A DNA stretch of 64,000 nucleotides, taken from Bacteroidota bacterium. Its GTDB lineage: Bacteria > Bacteroidota > Bacteroidia > Chitinophagales > UBA10324. The position numbers and the translations under genes are program-made. This document shows, piece after piece, positions 55,778 to 64,000 of the stretch. Position 1 is the stretch's first letter; every line of letters starts with the position of its first letter. The stretch spans positions 24,977 through 88,976 of the forward strand of contig BJGQ01000007.1 of assembly GCA_014190575.1 (NCBI GenBank), given 5' to 3'. The notes beneath the pieces are model-generated. The model did no database searches, was not told the origin of the DNA, and saw nothing but the letters and a program-made list of their open reading frames with translations.

Positions 55778-57346
55778 ATGGCAGACAGAAAACAATCCTT
55801 CCTCGAAAAATTTACTCCCGATTATAATTTCACCGGAGCCACTGTTACAATGGGCGCTCCCATTTTAGATGGAGAAGTATTGACCAACAACTTTGTAAAA
55901 GTTCCGCTCAAAACTTTAAATCGTCACGGATTAATCAGCGGTGCAACAGGAACAGGGAAAACAAAAACACTACAACTCTTAGCTGAAGGATTATCCGCGA
56001 ACAGTGTTCCTGTTTTAATGATGGATGTGAAAGGTGATCTGAGTGGAATTGCAGCAGCAGGAACTTCAAACGAAAAAATTCAGGAGCGTGCAAATAAAAT
56101 CGGAGTCGCATATTCTGCTTCAGGATTTCCAACAGAGTTTATGACACTGAGTGAAGAAAACGGAGTGCGGCTTCGTGCAACTGTTTCAGAATTCGGTCCG
56201 GTGTTGTTTTCAAAAATGCTCGGATTGAATGATACGCAAACCGGAATCGTGAGCATGATGTTCAAGTATGCAGATGATAAAAAATTGCCGCTGCTCGATT
56301 TAAAAGATTTTAAAAAACTGTTACAGTATGTTGCTGATGAAGGAAAAAAAGAAGTGGAATCATTATACGGCGCAGTGTCAACCACTTCAACAGGAACCAT
56401 TCTTCGGAAAGTAATTGAACTGGAACAACAAGGCGCCGATATTTTTTTCGGCGAAATGAGTTTCGACGCCAATGATTTGTTGCGGATTGATGAAAATGGA
56501 AAAGGATTTATCAGCATCGTTCGCTTAACAAACATTCAGGATAAACCAAAACTCTTTAGCACATTCATGTTGTGTTTGCTATCTGAAATTTACAACACTT
56601 TCCCAGAAGAAGGAGATTTGGAAGCGCCGAAACTGGTTGTGTTTATTGACGAAGCCCATTTAATTTTTAAAGAAGCAAGCGGCGAATTACTCAACCAGAT
56701 TGAAAGCATTATCAAACTCATTCGCTCAAAAGGTGTAGGAATTATTTTCTGTACACAAAATCCAACTGATATTCCACAGGCGGTTTTAAGTCAGCTCGGT
56801 TTGAAAGTGCAACATGCTTTGCGCGCCTTCACTGCGCTTGACCGGAAATCGATCAAACAGATTTCAGAAAATTATCCGCTCACTGATTTTTATGCAGTGG
56901 ATGAATTGCTCACTTCACTTGGAATAGGCGAAGCAGCAATAACTGCGTTGAATGAAAAAGGAAATCCAACAATGCTGACAGCCACATTGCTGTGCCCACC
57001 ATCATCTCGAATGGGAATTTTAAATGATGATGAATTAAATCTCATCAATGCAAAATCAAAACTGGTGAGTAAGTACAGTCAGGTTATTGACAGAGAAAGT
57101 GCTTATGAAATGTTACTTCAGAAAATGCAAGATATTGCAATAGAATCAGCGAAAGATGCACCGCCTGCTCCCACAACAAGGGCCGGACAAAAACCCGAGA
57201 AGAGCACTTTCGAAACCATTATGAAAAGTCCGGTTACCCGCTCAGTAGGAGTTGCCATTGCAGGTGCTATCACCCGTAGTTTACTGGGTTCACTCGGATT
57301 AAAATCACGGAGCAGTTCTTCAAGGAAGAAGAGTAGCTGGTTTTAA
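55778..57346 (+). CDS. DUF853 HerA-like ATPase (YjgR-like)
   Basis: 522 residues. Walker A GATGTGKTKT (55-64), MMDVKGDLSGIA and Walker B VVFIDEAHLIF, with the arginine-side IRSKGVGIIFCTQNPTDIP, place it in the HerA/FtsK-like family known as DUF853. The substrate is unknown. The C-terminus is Ser/Arg/Lys-rich after a GAITRSLLGSLG segment. It probably shares a transcript with hemW, and a terminator follows. Confidence 0.92.
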   Translation: MADRKQSFLEKFTPDYNFTGATVTMGAPILDGEVLTNNFVKVPLKTLNRHGLISGATGTGKTKTLQLLAEGLSANSVPVLMMDVKGDLSGIAAAGTSNEKIQERANKIGVAYSASGFPTEFMTLSEENGVRLRATVSEFGPVLFSKMLGLNDTQTGIVSMMFKYADDKKLPLLDLKDFKKLLQYVADEGKKEVESLYGAVSTTSTGTILRKVIELEQQGADIFFGEMSFDANDLLRIDENGKGFISIVRLTNIQDKPKLFSTFMLCLLSEIYNTFPEEGDLEAPKLVVFIDEAHLIFKEASGELLNQIESIIKLIRSKGVGIIFCTQNPTDIPQAVLSQLGLKVQHALRAFTALDRKSIKQISENYPLTDFYAVDELLTSLGIGEAAITALNEKGNPTMLTATLLCPPSSRMGILNDDELNLINAKSKLVSKYSQVIDRESAYEMLLQKMQDIAIESAKDAPPAPTTRAGQKPEKSTFETIMKSPVTRSVGVAIAGAITRSLLGSLGLKSRSSSSRKKSSWF

Positions 57347-57371
57347 ATATCTCTAGGTATAAAATAAAAAA

Positions 57372-57397
57372 GCGGCTGCTTCTTTCAAAACAGCCGC
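57372..57397 (+). terminator. Rho-independent terminator
   Basis: A 7-bp GC-rich stem GCGGCTG / CAGCCGC, then CTAATTTTTC. It lies 25 bases after the DUF853 stop and may also end the convergent esterase gene. Confidence 0.8.
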
Positions 57398-57418
57398 CTA
57401 ATTTTTCATATGAATTAT

Positions 57419-58990
57419 TTATTCAACAACTAATTTTTTTACTGCCTTTCCGGTTTTTGTATTAACTGTCAGCAGGTAAATTCCTTTCGATAAATCTTTT
57501 CCATTTATAGTAAAAGATACTGCATCTTTTAAAAATGTACAATTAATTAATTTCCCAGAAAGATCATATAGCTCATAAGATTGAACGGGTGACTGACGAG
57601 AAAGAACTACAAAATTATCAGAAGATGGATTTGGAGAAACTTCAACAGTTATTGAAGCATCATAAACATTTTCGATGCCTAAATACATTCCTGGTAAAGA
57701 AAGGGCCTGAACCATTCTAGGAGCAAGATAACCTTGAATAGAATCTATGTAAGCCATTCCTTTTGCCTTTGACATGTTAGGGTTAGTTAATAATCCGCTA
57801 CCATAAATTGTATCAACTGCGCCATTGGTTAATCCATAAATTGTTCCGAGAGTATGTAAATCATTTATATCAAACCACTCCCAAGGACCAGCCTGACCAT
57901 TAAAAGGACTAGGTATGAAAACATTCGGATCTGGTTCAACAAATGGAAATAAACCATTATGGCCGTTATTAACCTGATTAGCTCGGGTAGTATAAGGGTC
58001 GTTATATGGAATATTAAATACATCGTTATTACCAAATGCATCTGTGCGATTTATTATATCATAACTTCCTGCAACATAAACCACATTATCTCCTGTTGTA
58101 GGTACTACAACCATTCCATGTGTATATGGCGCAAAAGGATCGTTAGGAACATGAAAACAAACCATTGGAACATCTCCGTTTTCTAACCAGGTCGAATCAC
58201 CCATAGCACCTCCCATATTTACTGCCATTGTAATTGCACTTGAATAAGTAGCAAGGTTAGGATAATTTAAAGAAGAATTACCTCCCAAACCTTCAAAATC
58301 ACCCATTAAAGTTGGATTAACATAAGGGTCACCTGTCATGAATCCGTAAGCAGCCTGATCACTTCCGCTAAGAAATTTTCCACTTGGTAATCCTGCAATC
58401 TCTGTATTAAAATTGTTAAGTGTTGCATAGGCAAGTGCAACATAACCACCGGAACCCTGACCACACATTACAATTTTGCTTCCGTCAATTTTGTAAGTTG
58501 TACTTGTTGAATCTAAATAACGAACGGCAGTTTTTGCATCTTGAAGCGCTCGATAAACAGCTTGTAATAAAGAACCGGTTCGTATATCCTGACCCGCTGC
58601 TCCAACAGCTTGTGGATTCCATCCCAAACGATAATCAATAGAAGCAACAACATATCCGCGACGAGCAAACTGGCGACACATTTCAGCCGAAGCACTATCA
58701 TTACGGGATCCTGTAGGTGTTTTGTTAAAAAGGATTGGTAAAAAACTTCCTGTATGTAAATAAACAATTAATGGTCTTGAAGAAAGCGTATCTCCGGATG
58801 GAGAATAAATATCCATTTTCAAATCCGTAAGAACAGGCGCACCAGTTAAGACCTGAAAGTTTTTTCCATAAGTAATATTAGGTGTTACTGTTACTCCTGT
58901 AAATACTTCATTCAGGTACCGTTGTTGTGCGTTTGTATTTTGCATTACTGAAATTGCCAGTAAAAAACAAACAAGTAAAATTCGTTTCAT
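57419..58990 (-). CDS. T9SS-secreted alpha/beta hydrolase (esterase-like), variant motif
   Basis: 523 residues. A signal peptide ends near NTNAQ. The alpha/beta-hydrolase domain covers ~25-430: oxyanion-side HTGS (79-82), nucleophile S180 in CGQGSGG, acid candidate in HVPNDPFAPY, and histidine in NNGHNGLFP. The nucleophile elbow is Q-x-S-x-G, with Gln178 where Gly is usual. The C-terminal T9SS sorting domain (VSPNPSSDNF, YELYDLSGKLIN, LSKGIYLLTVN) closes it. It is paralogous to the hydrolase at 61910-63571 and lies after a TonB-dependent receptor on the same strand. Carboxylesterase activity is inferred. Confidence 0.88.
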   Translation of the reverse strand: MKRILLVCFLLAISVMQNTNAQQRYLNEVFTGVTVTPNITYGKNFQVLTGAPVLTDLKMDIYSPSGDTLSSRPLIVYLHTGSFLPILFNKTPTGSRNDSASAEMCRQFARRGYVVASIDYRLGWNPQAVGAAGQDIRTGSLLQAVYRALQDAKTAVRYLDSTSTTYKIDGSKIVMCGQGSGGYVALAYATLNNFNTEIAGLPSGKFLSGSDQAAYGFMTGDPYVNPTLMGDFEGLGGNSSLNYPNLATYSSAITMAVNMGGAMGDSTWLENGDVPMVCFHVPNDPFAPYTHGMVVVPTTGDNVVYVAGSYDIINRTDAFGNNDVFNIPYNDPYTTRANQVNNGHNGLFPFVEPDPNVFIPSPFNGQAGPWEWFDINDLHTLGTIYGLTNGAVDTIYGSGLLTNPNMSKAKGMAYIDSIQGYLAPRMVQALSLPGMYLGIENVYDASITVEVSPNPSSDNFVVLSRQSPVQSYELYDLSGKLINCTFLKDAVSFTINGKDLSKGIYLLTVNTKTGKAVKKLVVE

Positions 58991-59046
58991 TGTGTTTTAG
59001 TTTGGTTTTTGTAGGGTTAAAGCTAATTAATGTTTCAATTACTCCT

Positions 59047-61860
59047 TTACTTATTTTTCTTCGGTTCAAATAAGAGAGAAAAATAAGCCATTCTACCAAT
59101 GTAGGGACCACCATAAACTTCATAATGACTATTATTCAGAAGATTGGAAGCGCCGATTTTTACAGTCATAAAAATTTTGGGAATCTCTTTGTTTAATTGC
59201 ATATCAAGCAACCCATAATTCGGAATAAATCCTGTAAATTGAGGAGAGCCTTCGTAATCAAAACCTTCAACCCATTTATAATTAACACTGAAACCAAAAT
59301 TATGAATATGCAAATTCAAAAATTCTAAATTGATATTTAAATCTAGGGCATTCATTCCAATATTGAATTTGTTTTCAGGGGTATTAAATGCCGGTATAAT
59401 TGGGTCAATCGTGTCCTGCTTATTCAAAACATTCCATGAATAGTTAGCATTAAAGCCATAGTGCTTTTTAAAATAATAATTTAATCCGGTAGAAAATCCT
59501 TGGGTCGTAACTCCTGCTTCAGCATTTGCGGCTACTCTGTATACCTGTAAATTATCAATTTCATTAGGCAAAAACGAATTGAATTTAACAGATGCTCCTA
59601 TTTTATATCCGATAAAATTTTTATAGTAACTGTAATAATATCCAACATCAACAAATAAATGTTTGAATAAAATTGCACGATACCCAACTTCAATGGTCTT
59701 TACTTGTTCAGGCTTTATGGCCGGAGTATTAAAATATCTGAGGGTATCTAAATTTTTATATAGAAGAAAATTATACAGGGAAGATATAGTTATAAGAGAA
59801 TCGTATCCTGAAATATTTCCAAGCAGTTTTGCTCTGCCAACATTGTAATATAAATACTGATCAGTTAAAGTTGGATTTCTGATGGCAGATGAAAATGAAA
59901 CACGGAAAGTGTGCTTTTTCAAAATATAAATGGCAGATGCTGCAGGTGAAAAAAGATAATCAAAGTTTTGATTCTTATCCATTCTGATTGCAAAATTGAA
60001 TTTCCATTTATCATCTAAAATCTTTTTTTCAAAGCCAGTATAAATTCCGAATTCATTGTTCTTTATTTTTCTTTCTCCGGTATCGACGAAAATTGTACCC
60101 TCAGAATTTGGTTTATACAATCTGTAGTTCGCACCTATTGTTATTTCAATAAATTTGGGTGTGAATTTGTATTCGCCATGTAAATGATACAAAGCTGATT
60201 TATCAAAAAACATTGAACCCCCTTCACCATATGACTTTTTTGAAATAATTGAATTAAATGCAGAATCAAACGATGCAGTTCCTGGGTGATAAAATGCATG
60301 TTCACCTAATCCAATGACAGAATCATTTGCATAATTTGAACAAGCCTGATGGAGTGAATCTAACAGAGGTACTAATTCAGGGTTTTCTAAAAAAACTGCA
60401 ATGCTATCAATCCAATCTAAATAATGTCCAGGAATAAATTGCGGATAGCCATCTAAAGACTGGATGGTTCCCGCACAATTTTCAGTATAATATTTACTGT
60501 AATCTATACCCCAATTTACATCAGTCTTATTTAATTTCTGAAGAAGTAGCGCAGTAAAATAAGCATCATACGAATTCCCTGCATCTTCGTTTGTTGAATA
60601 AGCTCTTATAAAAAACTTATCTTTTTTTCTAACCTCAACTCGGTTTTGCAAAAAAAGAATATTCTTTAAACTATAGCGGTTATCCCCCTGATAAACGGTT
60701 GTTCCTGTACCGAAATTTGATGAAAAAATTAATTCTGTTTCATTGTGAATTTTGTAATGAAAAGCTGAGGAAAGTTTAAGATTACGGGTGTTGTAATCTA
60801 CTAAATCAGTTTCGTTATACCCTGTTCGGTAATATCTGTTAAGTCCGGGCTGATTTTTTATTCCTGAATTTCCGGTTTGATCATATTGCGAATTAAATTC
60901 ATCACCATAACGATTAACTGCATCATACCCGCCGGGGTTATTTACTCCATCAGGCGATTGTTCTGTTGCCGCGTAATTTTTCGCTTCCCAATCATTGGCT
61001 CTTAAATAATACAAATTGAGTTTATAGGCAAATTTGTCTTTCCCTGCTTTGTTTTTAATAATATGATCCCACCTAACAGCTGTTTCAAATAATCCGCGCT
61101 CTCCTGTTTTTGTCATCACTGAAAATCCCGGATGGTAAAATGGGTCTTTTGTTGTCATGCTGATTACACCGTTAAATGCATTTGGTCCATAGAAAGCTGA
61201 ACTTGCACCAACAATTAAATCAACTTTTACCACATCCAATTCCGATGCTCCTAAAAAATTTCCCAGCGAAAAATTTAATCCGGGAGATTGATTATCCACT
61301 CCATCAATAATCTGCAAAGAACGAACAGGTGATGTACTGTTAAATCCTCTGGTATTTATTACTCTGAAGCCAAGTGAAGCTGTTGTGATATCTACTCCTT
61401 TTAATTGCCCTAAACCTTCGTAAAAATTAAATGCCGGTGTTTGCTTGATTGCCAGCAAATCCATTGATTCTACAGTGAGTGCTGACTCACGCTGCTTATC
61501 AGTAAGCCGCGAATCCTGAACAACAATTTCATTGAGGGTAACATTGGAAGATTGAAGAAGAATGGAAAGCTTTTTTGTAAAATCATTTACAACTACTTCC
61601 TTATTTTCATAACCTAAATATGTAATTACAATTGTTGCAGTTGAATTTCCGGCAACAGTTAATTCAAATTTACCATCAGCATCGGTTTGTGTTCCGTTAT
61701 TTGTTCCCTTTACAACAACAGTAGCTCCAATAAGTGCTTCATTGGTTTTAGCATCTTTTATAATTCCGTAAATAATTTGCGAAAATCCAGCTTCACTTAT
61801 TGAAACAAGAAGCATAACGAAAACCAATCCTTTTATCTTATTCAGATAAAATTTTAACAT
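59047..61860 (-). CDS. TonB-dependent outer membrane receptor
   Basis: 937 residues. The signal peptide ends near GFSQ. A carboxypeptidase-regulatory-like domain (~28-108: GIIKDAKTNEALIGATVVV and GKFELTV) precedes the plug (~125-235: LKGVDITTASLGFRVINTRG, LQIIDGVDNQS) and a 22-strand-type barrel ending YFSLLFEPKKNK. It takes up a ligand with TonB energy. There is no SusD partner, so it does not look like a starch-type polysaccharide locus. It lies between two secreted hydrolases with gaps of about 50 bases, so a single transcript is plausible and the ligand may be a hydrolase product. Confidence 0.94.
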   Translation of the reverse strand: MLKFYLNKIKGLVFVMLLVSISEAGFSQIIYGIIKDAKTNEALIGATVVVKGTNNGTQTDADGKFELTVAGNSTATIVITYLGYENKEVVVNDFTKKLSILLQSSNVTLNEIVVQDSRLTDKQRESALTVESMDLLAIKQTPAFNFYEGLGQLKGVDITTASLGFRVINTRGFNSTSPVRSLQIIDGVDNQSPGLNFSLGNFLGASELDVVKVDLIVGASSAFYGPNAFNGVISMTTKDPFYHPGFSVMTKTGERGLFETAVRWDHIIKNKAGKDKFAYKLNLYYLRANDWEAKNYAATEQSPDGVNNPGGYDAVNRYGDEFNSQYDQTGNSGIKNQPGLNRYYRTGYNETDLVDYNTRNLKLSSAFHYKIHNETELIFSSNFGTGTTVYQGDNRYSLKNILFLQNRVEVRKKDKFFIRAYSTNEDAGNSYDAYFTALLLQKLNKTDVNWGIDYSKYYTENCAGTIQSLDGYPQFIPGHYLDWIDSIAVFLENPELVPLLDSLHQACSNYANDSVIGLGEHAFYHPGTASFDSAFNSIISKKSYGEGGSMFFDKSALYHLHGEYKFTPKFIEITIGANYRLYKPNSEGTIFVDTGERKIKNNEFGIYTGFEKKILDDKWKFNFAIRMDKNQNFDYLFSPAASAIYILKKHTFRVSFSSAIRNPTLTDQYLYYNVGRAKLLGNISGYDSLITISSLYNFLLYKNLDTLRYFNTPAIKPEQVKTIEVGYRAILFKHLFVDVGYYYSYYKNFIGYKIGASVKFNSFLPNEIDNLQVYRVAANAEAGVTTQGFSTGLNYYFKKHYGFNANYSWNVLNKQDTIDPIIPAFNTPENKFNIGMNALDLNINLEFLNLHIHNFGFSVNYKWVEGFDYEGSPQFTGFIPNYGLLDMQLNKEIPKIFMTVKIGASNLLNNSHYEVYGGPYIGRMAYFSLLFEPKKNK

Positions 61861-61909
61861 GCGATAATTTGATTCAAAAAAAATTTGCTGTTTTTTCAGA
61901 ATTAATTAT

Positions 61910-63571
61910 TTATTCAAAAACAACTTTAACAGTGCTTGAATAATCGACATTACTTATTCTGATAAAATAAGAACCGGATGAAAGATCGGCTCTATTGATT
62001 TTAAGTTTTGCTCCTGAAAAATCAATGTACTCTAAAACCAACTTTCCATAAATATCAAAAAGCTGAATGGTATTTTGCTTCATTGATGAATTACTAAAAT
62101 TGATTGTTAAATAATCAGTAGCTGGACTTGGATAAATATTAAAATCACCTGATGTTATTTCAGAAAGTCCGCTTGGTTCACTCACACTTGAACTCTGTGT
62201 AGTTGAACAACCATTTGCATCAAAAACAGTAACAGAATAATTACCGGCTGTAAGATTTGTGATATCTTCAGTAGTAGAACCATTGTTCCAGATAAAAGTA
62301 TAAGGCGATTGTCCGTTTGTAATAGTGATGTTAATTGCACCATTATTCCCGCCAGTTGTTGTCACATTAGTTACACTTGCTGTTGCTGACGGTCCTTGAG
62401 ATTGATTTATATGAATCGGGGTTCCGGGAGAATAGGTGCAACCATTTGCATCAGTGATTGTTACATTATAAAAACCAAAAGGCAAATTGCTTAGGTCTTC
62501 GGTTGTATCTCCATTGCTCCATATAAAAGTACTTCCACTACCCGCAACATTTAAATCAATAAATCCTGAATTTGCACTTGCACAACTAACAGATTGAGAA
62601 AAAGAAACAGAATCTATTACAGGAGAATAACTATCTAAATGATGATATAAAAAGTCAGAAACATAAGCTAAAGTTGTATCCATATAAGCCTGATCCCCCA
62701 AATATGGTACATGGTCTGCTCCTTCCCACTGATAATACCAGCTGTCAACTCCTTGCGAAAGTGCATATGGATGAATAACAGAACTTCCATCAACAACCAT
62801 TATAGAAAATATGTTTAACATGTATAGCATAGCATGATCATAAGGGACTGTTCCATCCATTGTTCCATGCATACTACAAACAGGAATATCACCAGGAACA
62901 ATCCAATTCTTATCTCCAAGCGCACCACACAGATTTACGATCGCTTTTACATTGGAAGCATATCCCGGATTTCCGCTTGTTCCTTCCATTCCTCCAAGAA
63001 CAGATGTATCTATTGTTGATGGTAACTCCGATGGTTGATTTAAATAAGCTAAGTGTAGTGCGATAAATGCTCCGGCACTGCTGCCTCCTAAAAAAATCTG
63101 ATTCGGATCAATTTTATATGTGTTAGTTGTGGCAGCATCCTGGCGAAAAAAACGAACTGCTGCTTTACCATCCTGAACTGCACGATAAACCGCATCAGTT
63201 GCTGTTGCGGCATTTGGAATAAATCCTTGAATTCCTACACGGTATTCATAAGAACAAGTAACATATCCCCTTTTTGCAAAACTCTCGCAAATAGCCACAA
63301 CATCAGGATCTGTTTTTGTTCCACCTAAAAAAGATCCCCCATGCGCCATAATTAACATTGGTCGAACAGAAAGTGTATCGCCCATTGGTTCATATATATC
63401 CAATAAGAGTGTTACCGGATTTCCATTTACATCATCATTGGCACCGAAAACAATGTCGGAGGTTACAGTCACATTCGAAAATATTTCCTGTTGGTATCTA
63501 TAACTGCACTGTGCATTCACAAATGAATTAGCAAAAGCAATTATTAAAGCGGTTGTAAAAAGGTGTTTCAT
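61910..63571 (-). CDS. T9SS-secreted alpha/beta hydrolase with SprB-like repeats
   Basis: 553 residues. The signal peptide ends near FVNAQ. The hydrolase domain (~22-315) has HGGS (77-80), nucleophile S165 in GGSSAG, an acid in HGTMDGTVPYD, and a histidine in EGADHVPY. Two SprB-type repeats follow (~325-470, each ending in a FYNVTITDANGC-like strand). A T9SS sorting domain starts near 475 (IYPSPATDYLTINF). The triad is complete. It is the first gene of the run with the TonB-dependent receptor. Confidence 0.92.
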   Translation of the reverse strand: MKHLFTTALIIAFANSFVNAQCSYRYQQEIFSNVTVTSDIVFGANDDVNGNPVTLLLDIYEPMGDTLSVRPMLIMAHGGSFLGGTKTDPDVVAICESFAKRGYVTCSYEYRVGIQGFIPNAATATDAVYRAVQDGKAAVRFFRQDAATTNTYKIDPNQIFLGGSSAGAFIALHLAYLNQPSELPSTIDTSVLGGMEGTSGNPGYASNVKAIVNLCGALGDKNWIVPGDIPVCSMHGTMDGTVPYDHAMLYMLNIFSIMVVDGSSVIHPYALSQGVDSWYYQWEGADHVPYLGDQAYMDTTLAYVSDFLYHHLDSYSPVIDSVSFSQSVSCASANSGFIDLNVAGSGSTFIWSNGDTTEDLSNLPFGFYNVTITDANGCTYSPGTPIHINQSQGPSATASVTNVTTTGGNNGAINITITNGQSPYTFIWNNGSTTEDITNLTAGNYSVTVFDANGCSTTQSSSVSEPSGLSEITSGDFNIYPSPATDYLTINFSNSSMKQNTIQLFDIYGKLVLEYIDFSGAKLKINRADLSSGSYFIRISNVDYSSTVKVVFE

Positions 63572-63653
63572 GAATTTTTGTTTGTGGCTATAAATCTATG
63601 ATTCTATTCCACAATAAAAACTTAAGCGAAATAATTTTGACGAAGGGGAAATA

Positions 63654-64000
63654 TTATTTCTGATCCTCTACCGTTTTATCCGGTTGAAAATTCAGATCGG
63701 AATTTGATTTTGAGAAAATGGTAGTGGCAGGAAGTGCTTTTTTAAGTTCACTTAAATAAGTTTTACTGACAGGGATAAAACTAATGTCGAGTCTTTTCAA
63801 TTGTGTTAGGTGTTGAATAGCCCCCATCATTTGCACCACATCAATATTTTGATTGAAACTGAGATTCAGTTGCTGCAGTTTTTTTAAATCGTTGAATGAA
63901 GGAGGAAGTGTTTTTAAATCATTCGCTTTCAAATCAAGAATTTCAAGTTGAGTAAGTTTTCCAAAGTCATCGGGTAATACAGTGATAGCATTGTTGCGAA
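63654..64000 (-). CDS. Leucine-rich-repeat protein, C-terminal part
   Basis: The frame is open to the right edge, so only the C-terminal ~115 residues are visible. Three repeats of the bacterial LRR pattern can be followed: LPDDFGKLTQLEILDLKAND, LPPSFNDLKKLQQLNLSFN and a degenerate IQHLTQLKRLDIS. A non-repeat tail follows. Such proteins bind other proteins. No localisation signal can be seen because the N-terminus is missing. A TTG at 63932 is not the start. Confidence 0.82.
   Translation of the reverse strand, partial: RNNAITVLPDDFGKLTQLEILDLKANDLKTLPPSFNDLKKLQQLNLSFNQNIDVVQMMGAIQHLTQLKRLDISFIPVSKTYLSELKKALPATTIFSKSNSDLNFQPDKTVEDQK

Noticed and set aside
57419..58990. Downstream hydrolase as a pseudogene
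   Set aside because: The frame, signal peptide, putative triad and sorting domain are all intact; only the nucleophile elbow deviates.

Overview
The window comes from a Bacteroidota chromosome. The evidence is a type IX secretion/gliding core (gldK-gldL-gldM-gldN, a PorP/SprF-type protein and gldH), several secreted proteins ending in a T9SS sorting domain, a TonB-dependent receptor with a carboxypeptidase-regulatory-like front domain, AT-rich DNA, few purine-rich ribosome binding sites, and promoters matching TTG-N18-20-TAnnTTTG. I cannot place it below phylum/class level. I see no rRNA, tRNA, CRISPR array or transposase.

Layout. 1-2.9 kb: the end of a T9SS-secreted protein, then urocanate hydratase. 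2.9-7.1 kb (+): a three-gene cassette of a GT-C-like membrane protein, an MBOAT acyltransferase and an AlgJ/AlgX-type SGNH protein. 7.1-11.1 kb (-): a DinB/YfiT-like enzyme, an LtaS-like sulfatase-fold membrane enzyme and a helical-repeat protein. 11.1-13.6 kb (+): a small T9SS cargo protein, two cytochrome c-like lipoproteins and a DUF5777-like protein. 13.6-16.8 kb (-): holB, ricT, gldH. 17.0-18.7 kb: an APC-type amino acid permease. 18.8-26.0 kb (+): a TetR-controlled YbhGFSR-like ABC efflux operon whose longer gaps hold palindromic repeats. 26.2-28.3 kb (-): an M13 peptidase. 28.4-40.7 kb (-): a surface polysaccharide locus (reductase/epimerase, GT4, Wzy-like, GT2, two sulfotransferases, Wzx-like flippase, SGNH protein, MBOAT, GT-C-like protein). 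41.0-42.8 kb: uvrC. 42.9-54.6 kb (-): a co-oriented run from a BamA/TamA-like barrel through DUF4271, hemD, a DUF255 protein and porP to gldKLMN. 54.6-57.3 kb (+): hemW and a HerA-like ATPase. 57.4-63.6 kb (-): a TonB-dependent receptor between two T9SS-exported alpha/beta hydrolases. The right edge cuts a leucine-rich-repeat protein.

How the genes fit together. The polysaccharide locus has what is needed to build, flip, polymerise, sulfate and acylate a surface glycan. Its front three genes repeat, in the same order, the cassette at 2.9-7.1 kb. The inferred model is a GT-C glycosyltransferase plus an MBOAT/SGNH O-acylation pair. The second cassette differs from the first by a 388-bp spacer holding a run of 17 G, and by a pair of imperfect inverted repeats enclosing its GT-C gene. 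The T9SS genes would export the cargo proteins seen at 1, 11, 57 and 62 kb.

Most interesting: the duplicated GT-C/MBOAT/SGNH cassette with the G tract and inverted repeats, the tandem sulfotransferases, and the repeat-filled efflux operon.
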